Source: Myroides odoratimimus
GTDB taxonomy: Bacteria; Bacteroidota; Bacteroidia; Flavobacteriales; Flavobacteriaceae
Length of the DNA: 36,274 bases
Direction of reading: 5' to 3'
Assembly (NCBI RefSeq): GCF_001485415.1
Contig: NZ_BCMQ01000029.1
Location: forward strand, 1 to 36,274
Under the pieces are notes generated by a model that saw only the letters and a program-made list of their open reading frames with translations, was not told the DNA's origin and did not search any database. Position 1 is the first letter of the stretch. Each line of letters begins with the position of its first letter. The position numbers and the translations under genes are program-made. Shown in pieces: positions 6,787 to 16,724 of this stretch.

Positions 6787-7713
6787 ATGTACAAGACTGA
6801 ACACGGAAATTTTGATGGAAATTCTTGGGAAGAGTTTTGCCAAGTATGTTTTAAAATAAAATATGAAGCAGATGGGTATCAAGAAATGCCTGCTTGGCAA
6901 GGAGATTTAGGTATTGAAGGATTTACTAGAAAAGGTGTTTTATTTCAATGTTATTGCCCAAACGAAGAGTATAATCCTGATAAGTTGTATGAAGAACAAA
7001 GAGATAAGATAACAAATGACTTAAAAAAATTAATTATATATGAAAAAGAATTAAAAAGCTATTTAAAATCTGTCAAAGTTAAACAATGGATTTTTGTTAC
7101 TCCAGGATATAAGAAAAAAGATATAGTAAAGCATTGTCAAGATAAAGCTGAAGAATACCGCAATAAGAAACTTTCTATACTTGATAGCAATTTTGATGTT
7201 CTAATTTACGATATTGATTTTTTTGCAACAGAAATTCCAATAGTACTTAATTATAGAAACAGAAAAATTGAAATTAATCCCACAACAGAAAATACTGATG
7301 TTGAAATAGCTGATTGGAAGACTCAACAAATTTCTCTTGTTGATAATGCGATAAGGAAACATGGCCAAAGAATTAATGACGCTGCTCCAAATAAAGATAA
7401 CAAAATTAATATATTAACCCAAAATTCTATTGAACATTTTCTTAATGGTAATATTGCAGTTAAAATTATGCAAGAGAAATTTCCTTTAGATTATGAGAAA
7501 TTTGTTAGAGTTATTAGTTTGTTTGAAAAAAAATTAACTGAAATATGTATTTTAAATACTGAAGATAATAATACACTCTACAAAAAAATTGAGAATGATT
7601 TAGAATTAAAACTAAAAGAAGCATTTAGCTATATAGACCAGACTACTATAGATAGATTAAAAGAACAAGTTTTAGCAGACTGGATTTTAAGATGCCCTAT
7701 AAACTTTGATTAA
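6787..7713 (+). CDS. ABC-3C/Lamassu-like effector with N-terminal nuclease-like domain (LmuA-like)
   Basis: 308 residues. The N-terminal ~130 residues look like a restriction-endonuclease-fold domain: WEEFCQVCFK, then QGDLGIEGF with Asp40 and Glu44, then LFQCYC with Gln54. The usual QxK lysine is a Tyr here; the QRDK segment at 71-74 may supply the lysine in this variant family. The C-terminal part ends in LADWILRCPINF, which resembles the conserved tail of effectors in ABC-three-component (ABC-3C) systems. It is the first gene of three; its stop overlaps the next start by one base. It is inferred to be the toxic effector that cuts DNA once the ATPase partner senses invading DNA. Confidence 0.7.
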   Translation: MYKTEHGNFDGNSWEEFCQVCFKIKYEADGYQEMPAWQGDLGIEGFTRKGVLFQCYCPNEEYNPDKLYEEQRDKITNDLKKLIIYEKELKSYLKSVKVKQWIFVTPGYKKKDIVKHCQDKAEEYRNKKLSILDSNFDVLIYDIDFFATEIPIVLNYRNRKIEINPTTENTDVEIADWKTQQISLVDNAIRKHGQRINDAAPNKDNKINILTQNSIEHFLNGNIAVKIMQEKFPLDYEKFVRVISLFEKKLTEICILNTEDNNTLYKKIENDLELKLKEAFSYIDQTTIDRLKEQVLADWILRCPINFD

Positions 7714-8204
7714 TGGAAGAAAAAGAATTAAACATACGAAAGTTATCATTTACGAAGCGCCCCATCCCTATTCCAGCGGATTATAGACCTATGTATAAAA
7801 TAGCTATAATTGTTTTAACACTTCGCATTTGTTGTAGAGCAGAAACCTCAAATCTTTTAAAATTACATCTTTTCTCTTGGGCTCTATCTTCTGACAAGAA
7901 TATTACCAAACTAAAAGAGTATGTAGTAAGTAATTTTAAGACTGACTTTTCTGTTTGGAGTATAGATCCTGCATTAAATAGAGCTTTACAATATGCTATT
8001 GCAGAAAACATATGTGAAATTGTTGGTGGAAAAAACTATAAATTAACTGAAAAAGGACATAAATTTTATCAAATGATACACTCTGATAATGAACTTTTTG
8101 ATAAGGAGAAAATATTCCTGAACTTTATTGGTAAAAGTAAAATAACAGATAGACGAATTAATGCAATGTCAAACCAATGGAAAATAGATTATGTTGAAGA
8201 TTAG
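7713..8204 (+). CDS. ABC-3C middle component (LmuC-like)
   Basis: 163 residues, mostly helical. It contains MYKIAIIVLTLRICCRAETSN (part of about residues 27-47), a helix-rich middle, and KNYKLTEKGHKFYQMI (about 108-123), which looks like the strand-wing of a winged helix. No catalytic motif is seen. Small middle components of this size between the effector and the ABC ATPase define the ABC-3C and Lamassu (lmuA-lmuC-lmuB) gene order. It starts on TAATG and its 3' end overlaps the ATPase gene by 14 bases, so all three proteins are likely made in a fixed ratio and form one complex. Confidence 0.65.
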   Translation: MEEKELNIRKLSFTKRPIPIPADYRPMYKIAIIVLTLRICCRAETSNLLKLHLFSWALSSDKNITKLKEYVVSNFKTDFSVWSIDPALNRALQYAIAENICEIVGGKNYKLTEKGHKFYQMIHSDNELFDKEKIFLNFIGKSKITDRRINAMSNQWKIDYVED

Positions 8205-10227
8205 AGCTATTAAAATTGAAATTAATACTGTTGACGGTTTATATGGTGCAGAATTTAATTTTTCTGATGGATTAAATATTATACGAGGAGACAACACAAC
8301 TGGAAAGAGTAGTTTGTTTCAGTCAATAATATATGGTTTAGGATTTGAAGAACTTCTTGGAGGTAAAAATGAAAAGACAATGCAATCCGTTCTTAAAGAT
8401 CAGGTAGAGTTTCCAAGAGGAACTAAGCATCGTATTAATCAATCTTTTATCTATCTTGAAATTGAAAATAAAGAAATAATTACAATTAAACGATGTATTG
8501 CTAGTTCATCAAGAAAAGCACAATTAGTTGATGTTTATTTTGGCGGATTAATTACTGGTGTAAATAAAACTTTAGAATCACATCAAATGTACGTACATGA
8601 TGCAGGTTCTGCATCGGATGAACTTTACGGATTTCACTTATACTTGACAGAATTTCTTGAAATAAGTCTACCAGAAGTTGTAACATCTAATGGAGAGTTA
8701 AAAAAATTATATATTCAACAACTTGCACCTGCATTTATCATTGAACAAAAAACTGGTTGGAGCGATTTTTTTGCAACAATGCCTTATTTTGGCATGAGAA
8801 ATACGGAACAAAGAGTTATTGAGTTTTTACTTAACCTTGATGTATTTGAAAACGAAAAGAAAAAACAACAACTTAATGTTATAAAGCAAAACATTAATAA
8901 TAGATGGTTGAATTTATATTCAAAATTTCAAAACTTAGCTGAAAGAAGTGGTGGTAAAATTATAGGAATAGATAATAAACCTGAAATAAAAAACAATTTT
9001 AATCATATTCATATTTTAGTAATAAAAGATGATAAATCAATAAGTTTGGTTGAACAAAATGAAATTCAAAAAAGTGAATTATCAGCAGTTGAAAACGAAC
9101 AAAACACAACAGTTGGTTCGAATATAAATAAAAATGAAACGCGGCTTAATGAATTGAATAATAAACTAAATCAAATTTCTTTAAATTTTGATTTATTGTC
9201 ACCTGAATTAAATTTTGACAAAGAAAAACTTAAGCAATACGAGAAACAAATAATCACTATTCGAGAAGATTTAAGAAAAAATAAAGGTGCTCTAAAAATT
9301 AATAAATTAGGGGGTGAATTACCTACTGAAATCGCGAAAAATGTGTGTCCTACTTGTGAACAAGATTTAAAAGACTCCCTTTTACCAACAGACATCCAAC
9401 ACATTCCTATGAGAATTGAGGATAATATTTATTATCTAGATGCACAAGAAAAAATGATACAAGTATATATTGATGGTCAAAAGAATACTATTCAAGAAAA
9501 AGAATCAAAATTAAAGTTCTATCAAAATTCTATTATTGAAGTTCGCCAAGAAATTAGAGATCTAAAAAAGGAGCTTATTCAAGATGAAAGATTACCATCT
9601 ATCATTGAAATAGAAAGAAGAATTGAGTTAAAAAAAAGAGTAGAGTTTTTTAACAAAATAATTGAAAATTTTAATTTATTAATTGAAGAATTAAAGGACT
9701 TATCTTCTGAATATTCAAAACTATTAAGTGATGAAAGTAAGTTACCAAAAGATTTCTTTTCAGATTTAGACAGACGAAAACTTGATACTTTAAAAACAAA
9801 TTTCATAAACTATTTACAAATTTTCTCATATCAGAGCAAGCCATTTGAAGCCATTAAAATTTCTCCCGAAACTTACTTACCACTAGCTCAAAAAAGTGAT
9901 GCGGAACAATTCTATAATATAAAGTTTGATTCATCTGCGAGTGACTTTATAAGATGTATTTGGGCTTACACAACTGCTTTGCTTAAAACTTCCATAAGTT
10001 TTAAAACTAATCATCCAAGGCTTGTGATATTTGATGAACCGAAACAGCAAGATATGTCAAAAGAAAGTTTTAGAAGTTTGTTAACTGAACTTTCAAAATT
10101 TACTAATGAACAAATTTTAGTATTTGCATCTTTCGAAAACTCAGATACATCGTTTGATGAAGCAACAGAAGGATTAGCTTTCAAATACAACAAAATTGAA
10201 CAATTAATGATAACTCCAACTAAATAA
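8191..10227 (+). CDS. SMC/Rad50-like ABC ATPase of the ABC-3C/Lamassu-like system (LmuB-like)
   Basis: 678 residues. Walker A is GDNTTGKS (33-40), close to the N-terminus as in SMC and Rad50 proteins. The middle (about 220-560) is charged and coiled-coil-like and has a CPTC motif at 386-389 that resembles the Rad50 zinc hook, although a second CxxC partner would have to come from another subunit. Walker B is LVIFDEP (611-617). The family is thought to sense DNA ends or unusual DNA and release the effector; this is family knowledge. The start overlaps the middle-component gene by 14 bases. The operon ends before the bidirectional terminator shared with mobB. Confidence 0.8.
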   Translation: MLKIRAIKIEINTVDGLYGAEFNFSDGLNIIRGDNTTGKSSLFQSIIYGLGFEELLGGKNEKTMQSVLKDQVEFPRGTKHRINQSFIYLEIENKEIITIKRCIASSSRKAQLVDVYFGGLITGVNKTLESHQMYVHDAGSASDELYGFHLYLTEFLEISLPEVVTSNGELKKLYIQQLAPAFIIEQKTGWSDFFATMPYFGMRNTEQRVIEFLLNLDVFENEKKKQQLNVIKQNINNRWLNLYSKFQNLAERSGGKIIGIDNKPEIKNNFNHIHILVIKDDKSISLVEQNEIQKSELSAVENEQNTTVGSNINKNETRLNELNNKLNQISLNFDLLSPELNFDKEKLKQYEKQIITIREDLRKNKGALKINKLGGELPTEIAKNVCPTCEQDLKDSLLPTDIQHIPMRIEDNIYYLDAQEKMIQVYIDGQKNTIQEKESKLKFYQNSIIEVRQEIRDLKKELIQDERLPSIIEIERRIELKKRVEFFNKIIENFNLLIEELKDLSSEYSKLLSDESKLPKDFFSDLDRRKLDTLKTNFINYLQIFSYQSKPFEAIKISPETYLPLAQKSDAEQFYNIKFDSSASDFIRCIWAYTTALLKTSISFKTNHPRLVIFDEPKQQDMSKESFRSLLTELSKFTNEQILVFASFENSDTSFDEATEGLAFKYNKIEQLMITPTK

Positions 10228-10390
10228 AAAGGTACAAATATTAACTTACGAAATTCAATTCTTCTAGTTTAGATCGATTAAATTTAAAAATCCGTTGAAA
10301 GTAATTATAGGAATATTCCTTACATAATGTTGAGTACTTAGGGTATCTATAAGATATACAAACTGTATTCTAATCTTTCTCTTTTAATAG

Positions 10391-10433
10391 ATATAAAAAC
10401 CTACAACTAAAAATAATATGTAGGTTTTTATAT
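10391..10433. terminator. Bidirectional terminator between the ABC ATPase gene and mobB
   Basis: ATATAAAAACCTACA (10391-10405) pairs perfectly over 15 bp with TGTAGGTTTTTATAT (10419-10433) around a 13-base loop. It lies between two converging genes and has A and T tracts on both sides. Confidence 0.8.
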
Positions 10434-10451
10434 TTAATTCAAGGAAAGGTT

Positions 10452-11723
10452 TTACAAAGTTCCTTTTTTCTTTATGTTTTTTATGCTTTTTTCAAAAATT
10501 AACTCTTCATAATCTATTTCTTGGTTATTACTTAAAAGATTAAATAATGGTACAAACTCTTCATTATTAAAATTGGTACTCTCAGAATACAAGTACTCAA
10601 ATATGGGATGTATTTCAATAGGTTTATTTGTTTTAGTCTGTTGAAAAGGTGTTAAAGTTGACTTGGTACGATCTTCTGTGTCATTCCATTTCTCATTCAG
10701 CCTATTAGCAGACAGCTCTTTACTTAAATCAGAGCCTTTATAGATACTTTTTGAGTTATGATCGATAAAAGTTACACCATAGATTCGATTGTCTTTGTTT
10801 TGGAAGATAACGACGTTTATTCCATGATTTAAAAGTTCTTCTTTAAATTCTTGTAATGAGCTTGTTGTGTTTAGAGCTACTTCAATGGTTTGTTTTAGAT
10901 TAGTTTTACTTGATGAGGTTCTTAGTTTTTCTCTTGAAGATTTAAAGTGGCTTTCAAGCTTTTGATAGCTTGCCTTTTTTCCAAACAGTGAAGCCTTAAA
11001 AGGATTACTGACCTTCTCCCCTATTTCGTTTATTGCAAAATAAACTAAACCTTGTTTTAGTTGTTCATTATAAGTTGCTTCAACCTTTTCTGCTCTTATA
11101 TTAAAGAGTGATAATAAAGCATTATAGCTTGTTAGACTATCATAATGATAGTACTTAGGTAAATAGCGTATAACTGAGGTTATTTGAGTTTTTAAATTGT
11201 GTTTGGTGTGATCAACTGGTGTAAATTGGATTTGTTTAGATTCTTTGAGTGTCTGATTAACTGAAGAAGTTAGGTTAAACTGTTTTTCAATTTGACGACA
11301 AGCTTTCATTGATTTTAGATGATCGTATTTATCGTCAATTTTCTTTCCTTGTAAATCTGTACAAACTGTAACGATATGGATGTGTTCTCTTTCTATATCA
11401 CTGTGCTTATAGACAATATAAGGCTGATTTGTATAGCCCATATGTTCCATATACTGCTTAGCTATTTCGCCTAAGGTGTCATCTGATAATTTATCATTAG
11501 GATTTGGATTTAAAGAAATATGCCTTACAATCTTTTCTGTCTTGTTATTTAAAAGTAAATAGGGTTCAAAGTGTTTGTAAAGCTGAGTGGTGTAGTTTGA
11601 AGTCATACTGGGGTCAGGTAGGTTGTTTGTTGATAAAACAGTCCCTTGTCCTTTCTCAACTTTTAATTGATTGTAGGACAAAGCTCCTATAAGATTACTT
11701 CCTTTACCAATCTTTGCAATCAT
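10452..11723 (-). CDS. mobB: MobB relaxase (MOBP-like relaxase/mobilization nuclease)
   Basis: 423 residues. The N-terminus MIAKIGKGSNLIGALSYNQ is typical of Bacteroidetes relaxases, with Tyr17 a candidate nicking residue. Motif II RHISLNPNP (67-75) and the metal-binding region HSDIEREHIHIV (107-118, His114 and His116) follow. The protein nicks one strand at oriT and stays attached to the 5' end for transfer. The C-terminal half is less conserved. It begins 3 bases after mobA, so the two form one operon. Its coupling protein gene lies 5 kb away on the other strand, which is not the mobA-mobB-mobC operon order described for CTn341. Confidence 0.88.
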   Translation of the reverse strand: MIAKIGKGSNLIGALSYNQLKVEKGQGTVLSTNNLPDPSMTSNYTTQLYKHFEPYLLLNNKTEKIVRHISLNPNPNDKLSDDTLGEIAKQYMEHMGYTNQPYIVYKHSDIEREHIHIVTVCTDLQGKKIDDKYDHLKSMKACRQIEKQFNLTSSVNQTLKESKQIQFTPVDHTKHNLKTQITSVIRYLPKYYHYDSLTSYNALLSLFNIRAEKVEATYNEQLKQGLVYFAINEIGEKVSNPFKASLFGKKASYQKLESHFKSSREKLRTSSSKTNLKQTIEVALNTTSSLQEFKEELLNHGINVVIFQNKDNRIYGVTFIDHNSKSIYKGSDLSKELSANRLNEKWNDTEDRTKSTLTPFQQTKTNKPIEIHPIFEYLYSESTNFNNEEFVPLFNLLSNNQEIDYEELIFEKSIKNIKKKGTL

Positions 11724-11726
11724 AAC

Positions 11727-12155
11727 TTATAGGTTAGTGTTAAGATGCTTGTCTTCAAACTCTTTGGTTAGTTTGATAATGTAATAGCAAAGTTTTGATA
11801 AGTCCTTGGTATATTCTTCAAGTTTTGAAATAGAACGTTTTACTCTATTTTCAGAGAAGTACTGGTTGCATAGCTTTACCATCTGGTTGTAGTTCACCCC
11901 TACTGCTCTAAACTGATTAAATAGTTTGGTAAGAGTTGCATGATATTGCAAGGCGGCAACATCTACTTTCACTGTTTTAATTTGTCTGTCTAAAAGCATA
12001 GAAACAAGAAAGCTTGCTTTGTTTGTCTGTCCTGATAATGTAAACAAAGCAAGCAACTGTTTGTTTTCAGATTCAGTGAGTCTGAAAACATGTCTATATT
12101 TTTTAGGATTAGATTTTATCTTTCTTCCTCCTTTGTTCTTATTTGTGTTTTGCAT
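11727..12155 (-). CDS. mobA: MobA, relaxosome accessory DNA-binding protein
   Basis: 142 residues. The N-terminus is strongly basic (NKNKGGRKIKSNPKKYRH), then VFRLTESENKQLLALFTLSG and NKASFLVSMLL resemble the ribbon-helix-helix-like start of MobA/MobC accessory proteins. The region FNQFRAVGVNYNQMVKLCNQ matches the conserved N-Q-x-x-K core of that family. It is thought to bind oriT and help the relaxase open the DNA. It lies directly upstream of mobB. A 9-bp inverted repeat sits immediately before its start codon. Confidence 0.85.
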   Translation of the reverse strand: MQNTNKNKGGRKIKSNPKKYRHVFRLTESENKQLLALFTLSGQTNKASFLVSMLLDRQIKTVKVDVAALQYHATLTKLFNQFRAVGVNYNQMVKLCNQYFSENRVKRSISKLEEYTKDLSKLCYYIIKLTKEFEDKHLNTNL

Positions 12156-12160
12156 AGTGT

Positions 12161-12186
12161 CTTATTTTGGTCAGTATCAAAATAAG
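12161..12186. promoter_or_regulatory. Inverted repeat upstream of mobA, candidate operator or oriT arm
   Basis: CTTATTTTG (12161-12169) and CAAAATAAG (12178-12186) are perfect 9-bp arms around GTCAGTAT. It lies 6 bases upstream of the mobA start. In many mobilizable elements oriT is next to the accessory gene, so this is an alternative oriT candidate to 6517-6591. On the mobA strand the arm also reads TTATTTTG, one base off a -7 box. Confidence 0.45.
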
Positions 12187-12281
12187 CATTACCTCTACTG
12201 CTAAACTTCTAATGACTTTAAGTGGTTGTATTTGGAATTTAATAATACTACTTTTATGAAAAGTGTTTTTATACAAAGGGT

Positions 12282-15200
12282 ATGGATAAAGAATGGGTTA
12301 GTTTATTTATAAATAATGAGTTTGAAGGAGCTAGAACAAAATTTGAAAAAATTTGTGAAAGCTTGTTCAAAAAAATAAATCCAAATAAAACAGTAAGAGC
12401 TATAGATCCAAATCCTGGGGATGAAGGAATAGACGTACATATTGGAGAAATCGGAATAGAAGAAATCGATGTAATACAATGCAAATTTTTTAGTTTGGGA
12501 AGGATTAATACTTCTCAAAAAAATCAAATTAAGAGTTCTTTTAAAACTGCATTACAATCAGAGAAATATACTCCTAAAAGTTGGACTTTATGTGTTAATG
12601 TACTATTAGATATTAATGAATCTAAATGGTGGAGTCAATGGAAGAAAGCTAGTGAACAAAAATATAATCTATCACCTAACTTTATTCAGTTAGTAGATAG
12701 TCGCACATTAATAGATCTTCTGCGAGAACATCGTTTATATAATACTGTATTTGAGTTAGATCAAAAAAATAAAATAGATAAAATCCATCAATTAGTAGCT
12801 GGTAAAGCTACTCTTATGCATAATAATTTTGATCTAAAATCAGAACTAAAAAATACATCTTATGCACTTTTACAAGTAAAAAATCATATTGAAGACAACA
12901 TAAAAACCCATATTACAAGAAGTGAAACAACAGAAATTATCAATTGGATAGAAACAGATCTAGCAAACAATCAAAATAACGTTTTAATATTAACAGGTGA
13001 CAAAGGAACCGGAAAATCTGGCATTCTTAAAGATGTTTATCATCAACTGAGTATAAAGGAAAACTACATACTAGGAATAAAAGCAGATAAATATTATTGT
13101 ACATCACTTAATGAATTAGAAATAAAACTATTTGATAATAATTTTACATTTGATAATCTTTTAACTTCTAGCTTAGAAGCGAAAGAACCATTAGTCATAT
13201 TAATAGATCAAATAGATGCATTATCATTATCTCTTTCTTCTAATAGAGAATTCATTGAGACATATAACAAGCTTGTGTTTAAATTACAACAATTTCCACA
13301 TGTTAAAGTTATAATATCTTGTCGCACTTTTGATTTACAATATGATGCTGAATTAAATAAGTATAACTCACAAAACTATAAAAAATTAGACGTAAAATTA
13401 CTTCCAATTAAAGATGTCATAGAAACGTTATCTTATTTCGAAATATCCAAACCTAATGACAAAACTATCGTATTATTAAGAACACCTAATCACTTAGATA
13501 TTTATTGTCGAATTTTTCATAACCAGCCAACTATCAATCTAGAGTCTATCTTTACTCTAAAAGATCTATATGATCAGTTATGGAAAAAATACATTTCTCC
13601 AATGAGTGAACTAAAGCTAAAAAAGGTAATTAATAAAGTTGCTCAAAGAATGTATAAAGAACAGAAAATATCTGTGGGTAATATATACGAGGATGATTTC
13701 TACAAAGAAATAGCATACTTGAAATCAAACAATCTACTAGTTGAATATGATAATGAGATTCAATTTTCACATCAAACATTCTATGAATATTCATTTGCAA
13801 AATGGTTTGTTGAAAAAGGGAAAAAACTTGAAGACTATATTCTTGAAAATAGACAGAGTCTTTATGTAAGGTCAGTTCTTAAAATGGTCATTGATTACCA
13901 AAGGGACTATAATCTTCCTAAATACATAAAAACTATATCTAACATTCTAAACTCTAACAAATATAGATTCCATGTAAAATCCTTAATAATTGCCAATCTT
14001 GGTAGTATTAAAAAACCTTCAATAGAAGAAAAAAAAATACTTAAAGATATTATAATAGGAAATGAGGACTTTGAAGACATCTTTTTTAATTCAACATACT
14101 CAATTGATTGGGTAGAATTCTTAATTTCAGAAGATCTTCCTTTTAAAAAATTTTCAATAAATAGTGCTGATTATGACGATGAAATTAAATATAATTTTAT
14201 TAAAAATAAATATGCAAATCACAACTGGTCATTATTTATAAACAACATAGATTATGATCCAATATTAATTCTAGACTACTTATCTTCTAAGATATTTGAC
14301 AATAAAGAAAATTTCATCTCAGGTTTAATATCTTTTAATTCTAATTGGGAAGATAAGAGGTTACTAAACTATTTTGAAAAATATATTCCTTATGCTGAAG
14401 AATCTAATAAGAAAGAAGATAACTTTAGTTACTATAATGTCTTAGAAAAGATATTTATCCATTGGGAAGATTATGGCATTCAAATGTTAAAAAAACCTAT
14501 TATTGATAACCTTAAAAAAGTATCATATAATTCTTTAAATAGTCATTTAGCAGATATAATTAAAGATTTTTTCAATAAAAACCCTAAAAAAACTTTTGAT
14601 TTATTATTCAGTATCTATCAAGAAATAGTTATGGATACCACAGTTCCATATTTCTACAATAATGAAATAATTTCTCCTCTATATAAAAGTTCTTTAATAA
14701 AAGAACCTAGTAATTCAATATTAGACAATAGTAATCAAGAAATCCTATTCTATATAGACAAATATATACAAGAGCTTAGTATAGAATCATTTGAAGAGTT
14801 CTTTTTAGGCTATAAAGACAGTAATGATGTATTACTATTAGCTAGTCTAACTAAAAAACTAGCTTCAAATCCCTATATCTACAAAAATCATGTTTTTGAC
14901 TTTTTACTAATATTAATTGCAAAAAACACATTTAGAGGACATGATAAAAATCTACAATTAGAACTTAGATTACTTATTGGTAAAACATATTCATATTTCG
15001 AAATAGATCAAAAAGACTACATTAATAACTTTTTATTAGGCTTTTCGAGCTATTATGATTATATGATTTGGACTGATTCAAATGGTATAAAAAAACTAAA
15101 TCTTAAAAGTTTTGGTAAACAGAAGTATTTATTTATAAAAACACTCCACATCGATATCATTAGAAGCAACAAAAATCTAAACAGAACTTACAATGAATTA

Positions 15201-16679
15201 AAAAGAAAGTTTGGAGAGATTAATGAGAAAGTAGCTAATTATTCTTCCATAGGTCGAGGAGGACATGTAAAGCCTCCATTACCATTAAAAGCGTACAAAA
15301 AAATGTCCTTAAAACAATGGAAAAATAGCATGTATAAATACAATGAAAGCTTTGTATCTAAAGAATTTCTATCAGGTAATATTGTTGAACATTCTAATTC
15401 CTTTAGCAGTGCAGTTTGTCAAAACCCTACAGGCTTTTATGTATTCATACAGGAAATACTTTATGATATAAAAATTTCTAAGCAATATCCATTAAAAGGA
15501 ATTAATGGGCTTATTGATGCTAAATATAGTCCTGAAAAAATAAAAGAACTCTTTTTAAATTTCATCACTACAAATTCCACTTTATCTAAATATGAAGTAC
15601 ATATGTTATGCTATTATAGTAGGTACTTCATTGAAAATAAAAATATAGATGTAAAGATTGTGATATTCTTGAAAAACATTTCTATAGATAAAAACTACTA
15701 TCTAAAAGAAAAAGAATATCCTTATCTTAACAATACAGATTTAGTTAATAACGCTGAAAGCACAATTCAAGGTTTAGCTATTTCTAGGTTAATGGAATGT
15801 TATGATAATAAAGCTTTTGAGGATATTATTTTTTCCACCTTAGAGACAATTATTAAAAACACATTATGTAGTGATTCTATAAAAGCATTAATTATATCTA
15901 AATTAGCTTATCTAAATCACCTAAATATAGAGAAATCATTTGCTTTGTTTAAAGAAATAAGCAATACAAATAATATTGAAATTCTTAAACATTCTATAAA
16001 ATCAGCTCAATACTTTAACTTTAAATATCATACAGAACTAGGCTTCTATTTTAATAGAATATTAGAAGCCAAAGAAATACACAAAGAATGTTATCCAATG
16101 ATCACTAGTTGGCTACATGATTTAGATCCTCATAAAGAACTCTATAATAAATTCATAAACACTGGAAAAAGTGCAAAATTATGCGCTCTTCATGTTGCTG
16201 AAAAATTTTTAATTGATAACAAAAAAATTAATAATAAAGCATTAACTATTCTTTTTGAATTTTTGACAGAAAAGGATGATGATATTGCATTGGAATATGC
16301 TTCAATAATTCTAAGAAAGTTCAAAACTAAAAATTTTGAAGAATTAGTTCCATTTTTAAACGAATACTCTTCTTCTTTACTTTGTAGAAAACGCCCAAAT
16401 TATTTTATCGAATACCTAATAAAATGTTCAAATATAAACGCAATAGAAACCCTGTTTCTTGTTGAAAATATAGATTTCAGAATTACACCAGATGTTCACG
16501 AGACATATCATTACAATAGAGAGCCTATTCAATTAATTCTTAGTATTTATAGTAAACTTGTTTCTGAAGTTGATAAAGATTATATCCTTATAGATAAAGC
16601 TTTAAATATTTTTGATAATATGTTAACTCATAAATATCTAAGACGCACTGCTAATGATGCAATTGAAGCTTTAAAATAA
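12282..16679 (+). CDS. Avs-like fusion: Mrr-type nuclease + STAND/NTPase + long helical-repeat sensor
   Basis: 1465 residues. The N-terminal domain has the restriction-endonuclease motif GDEGIDVHIG (Asp51) followed by IQCK (Gln66-x-Lys68), an intact Mrr-like PD-(D/E)xK site. A P-loop NTPase follows: Walker A GDKGTGKS (239-246), Walker B LVILIDQIDAL (304-314) and VKVIISCRTF (341-350), as in STAND NTPases. Residues from about 450 to the end show no catalytic motif and look like a long series of alpha-helical repeats, the usual sensor part. This domain order is that of antiviral STAND (Avs) proteins, which bind a phage protein, assemble and activate the nuclease. The trigger is unknown. The gene sits alone between the divergent mobA and mobC. 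A distant Avs relative or a new STAND family are both possible. Confidence 0.75.
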   Translation: MDKEWVSLFINNEFEGARTKFEKICESLFKKINPNKTVRAIDPNPGDEGIDVHIGEIGIEEIDVIQCKFFSLGRINTSQKNQIKSSFKTALQSEKYTPKSWTLCVNVLLDINESKWWSQWKKASEQKYNLSPNFIQLVDSRTLIDLLREHRLYNTVFELDQKNKIDKIHQLVAGKATLMHNNFDLKSELKNTSYALLQVKNHIEDNIKTHITRSETTEIINWIETDLANNQNNVLILTGDKGTGKSGILKDVYHQLSIKENYILGIKADKYYCTSLNELEIKLFDNNFTFDNLLTSSLEAKEPLVILIDQIDALSLSLSSNREFIETYNKLVFKLQQFPHVKVIISCRTFDLQYDAELNKYNSQNYKKLDVKLLPIKDVIETLSYFEISKPNDKTIVLLRTPNHLDIYCRIFHNQPTINLESIFTLKDLYDQLWKKYISPMSELKLKKVINKVAQRMYKEQKISVGNIYEDDFYKEIAYLKSNNLLVEYDNEIQFSHQTFYEYSFAKWFVEKGKKLEDYILENRQSLYVRSVLKMVIDYQRDYNLPKYIKTISNILNSNKYRFHVKSLIIANLGSIKKPSIEEKKILKDIIIGNEDFEDIFFNSTYSIDWVEFLISEDLPFKKFSINSADYDDEIKYNFIKNKYANHNWSLFINNIDYDPILILDYLSSKIFDNKENFISGLISFNSNWEDKRLLNYFEKYIPYAEESNKKEDNFSYYNVLEKIFIHWEDYGIQMLKKPIIDNLKKVSYNSLNSHLADIIKDFFNKNPKKTFDLLFSIYQEIVMDTTVPYFYNNEIISPLYKSSLIKEPSNSILDNSNQEILFYIDKYIQELSIESFEEFFLGYKDSNDVLLLASLTKKLASNPYIYKNHVFDFLLILIAKNTFRGHDKNLQLELRLLIGKTYSYFEIDQKDYINNFLLGFSSYYDYMIWTDSNGIKKLNLKSFGKQKYLFIKTLHIDIIRSNKNLNRTYNELKRKFGEINEKVANYSSIGRGGHVKPPLPLKAYKKMSLKQWKNSMYKYNESFVSKEFLSGNIVEHSNSFSSAVCQNPTGFYVFIQEILYDIKISKQYPLKGINGLIDAKYSPEKIKELFLNFITTNSTLSKYEVHMLCYYSRYFIENKNIDVKIVIFLKNISIDKNYYLKEKEYPYLNNTDLVNNAESTIQGLAISRLMECYDNKAFEDIIFSTLETIIKNTLCSDSIKALIISKLAYLNHLNIEKSFALFKEISNTNNIEILKHSIKSAQYFNFKYHTELGFYFNRILEAKEIHKECYPMITSWLHDLDPHKELYNKFINTGKSAKLCALHVAEKFLIDNKKINNKALTILFEFLTEKDDDIALEYASIILRKFKTKNFEELVPFLNEYSSSLLCRKRPNYFIEYLIKCSNINAIETLFLVENIDFRITPDVHETYHYNREPIQLILSIYSKLVSEVDKDYILIDKALNIFDNMLTHKYLRRTANDAIEALK

Positions 16680-16724
16680 TTAATATCCGCACAAGAGCCT
16701 AAAACAACCACGCAAGGCCAATAA

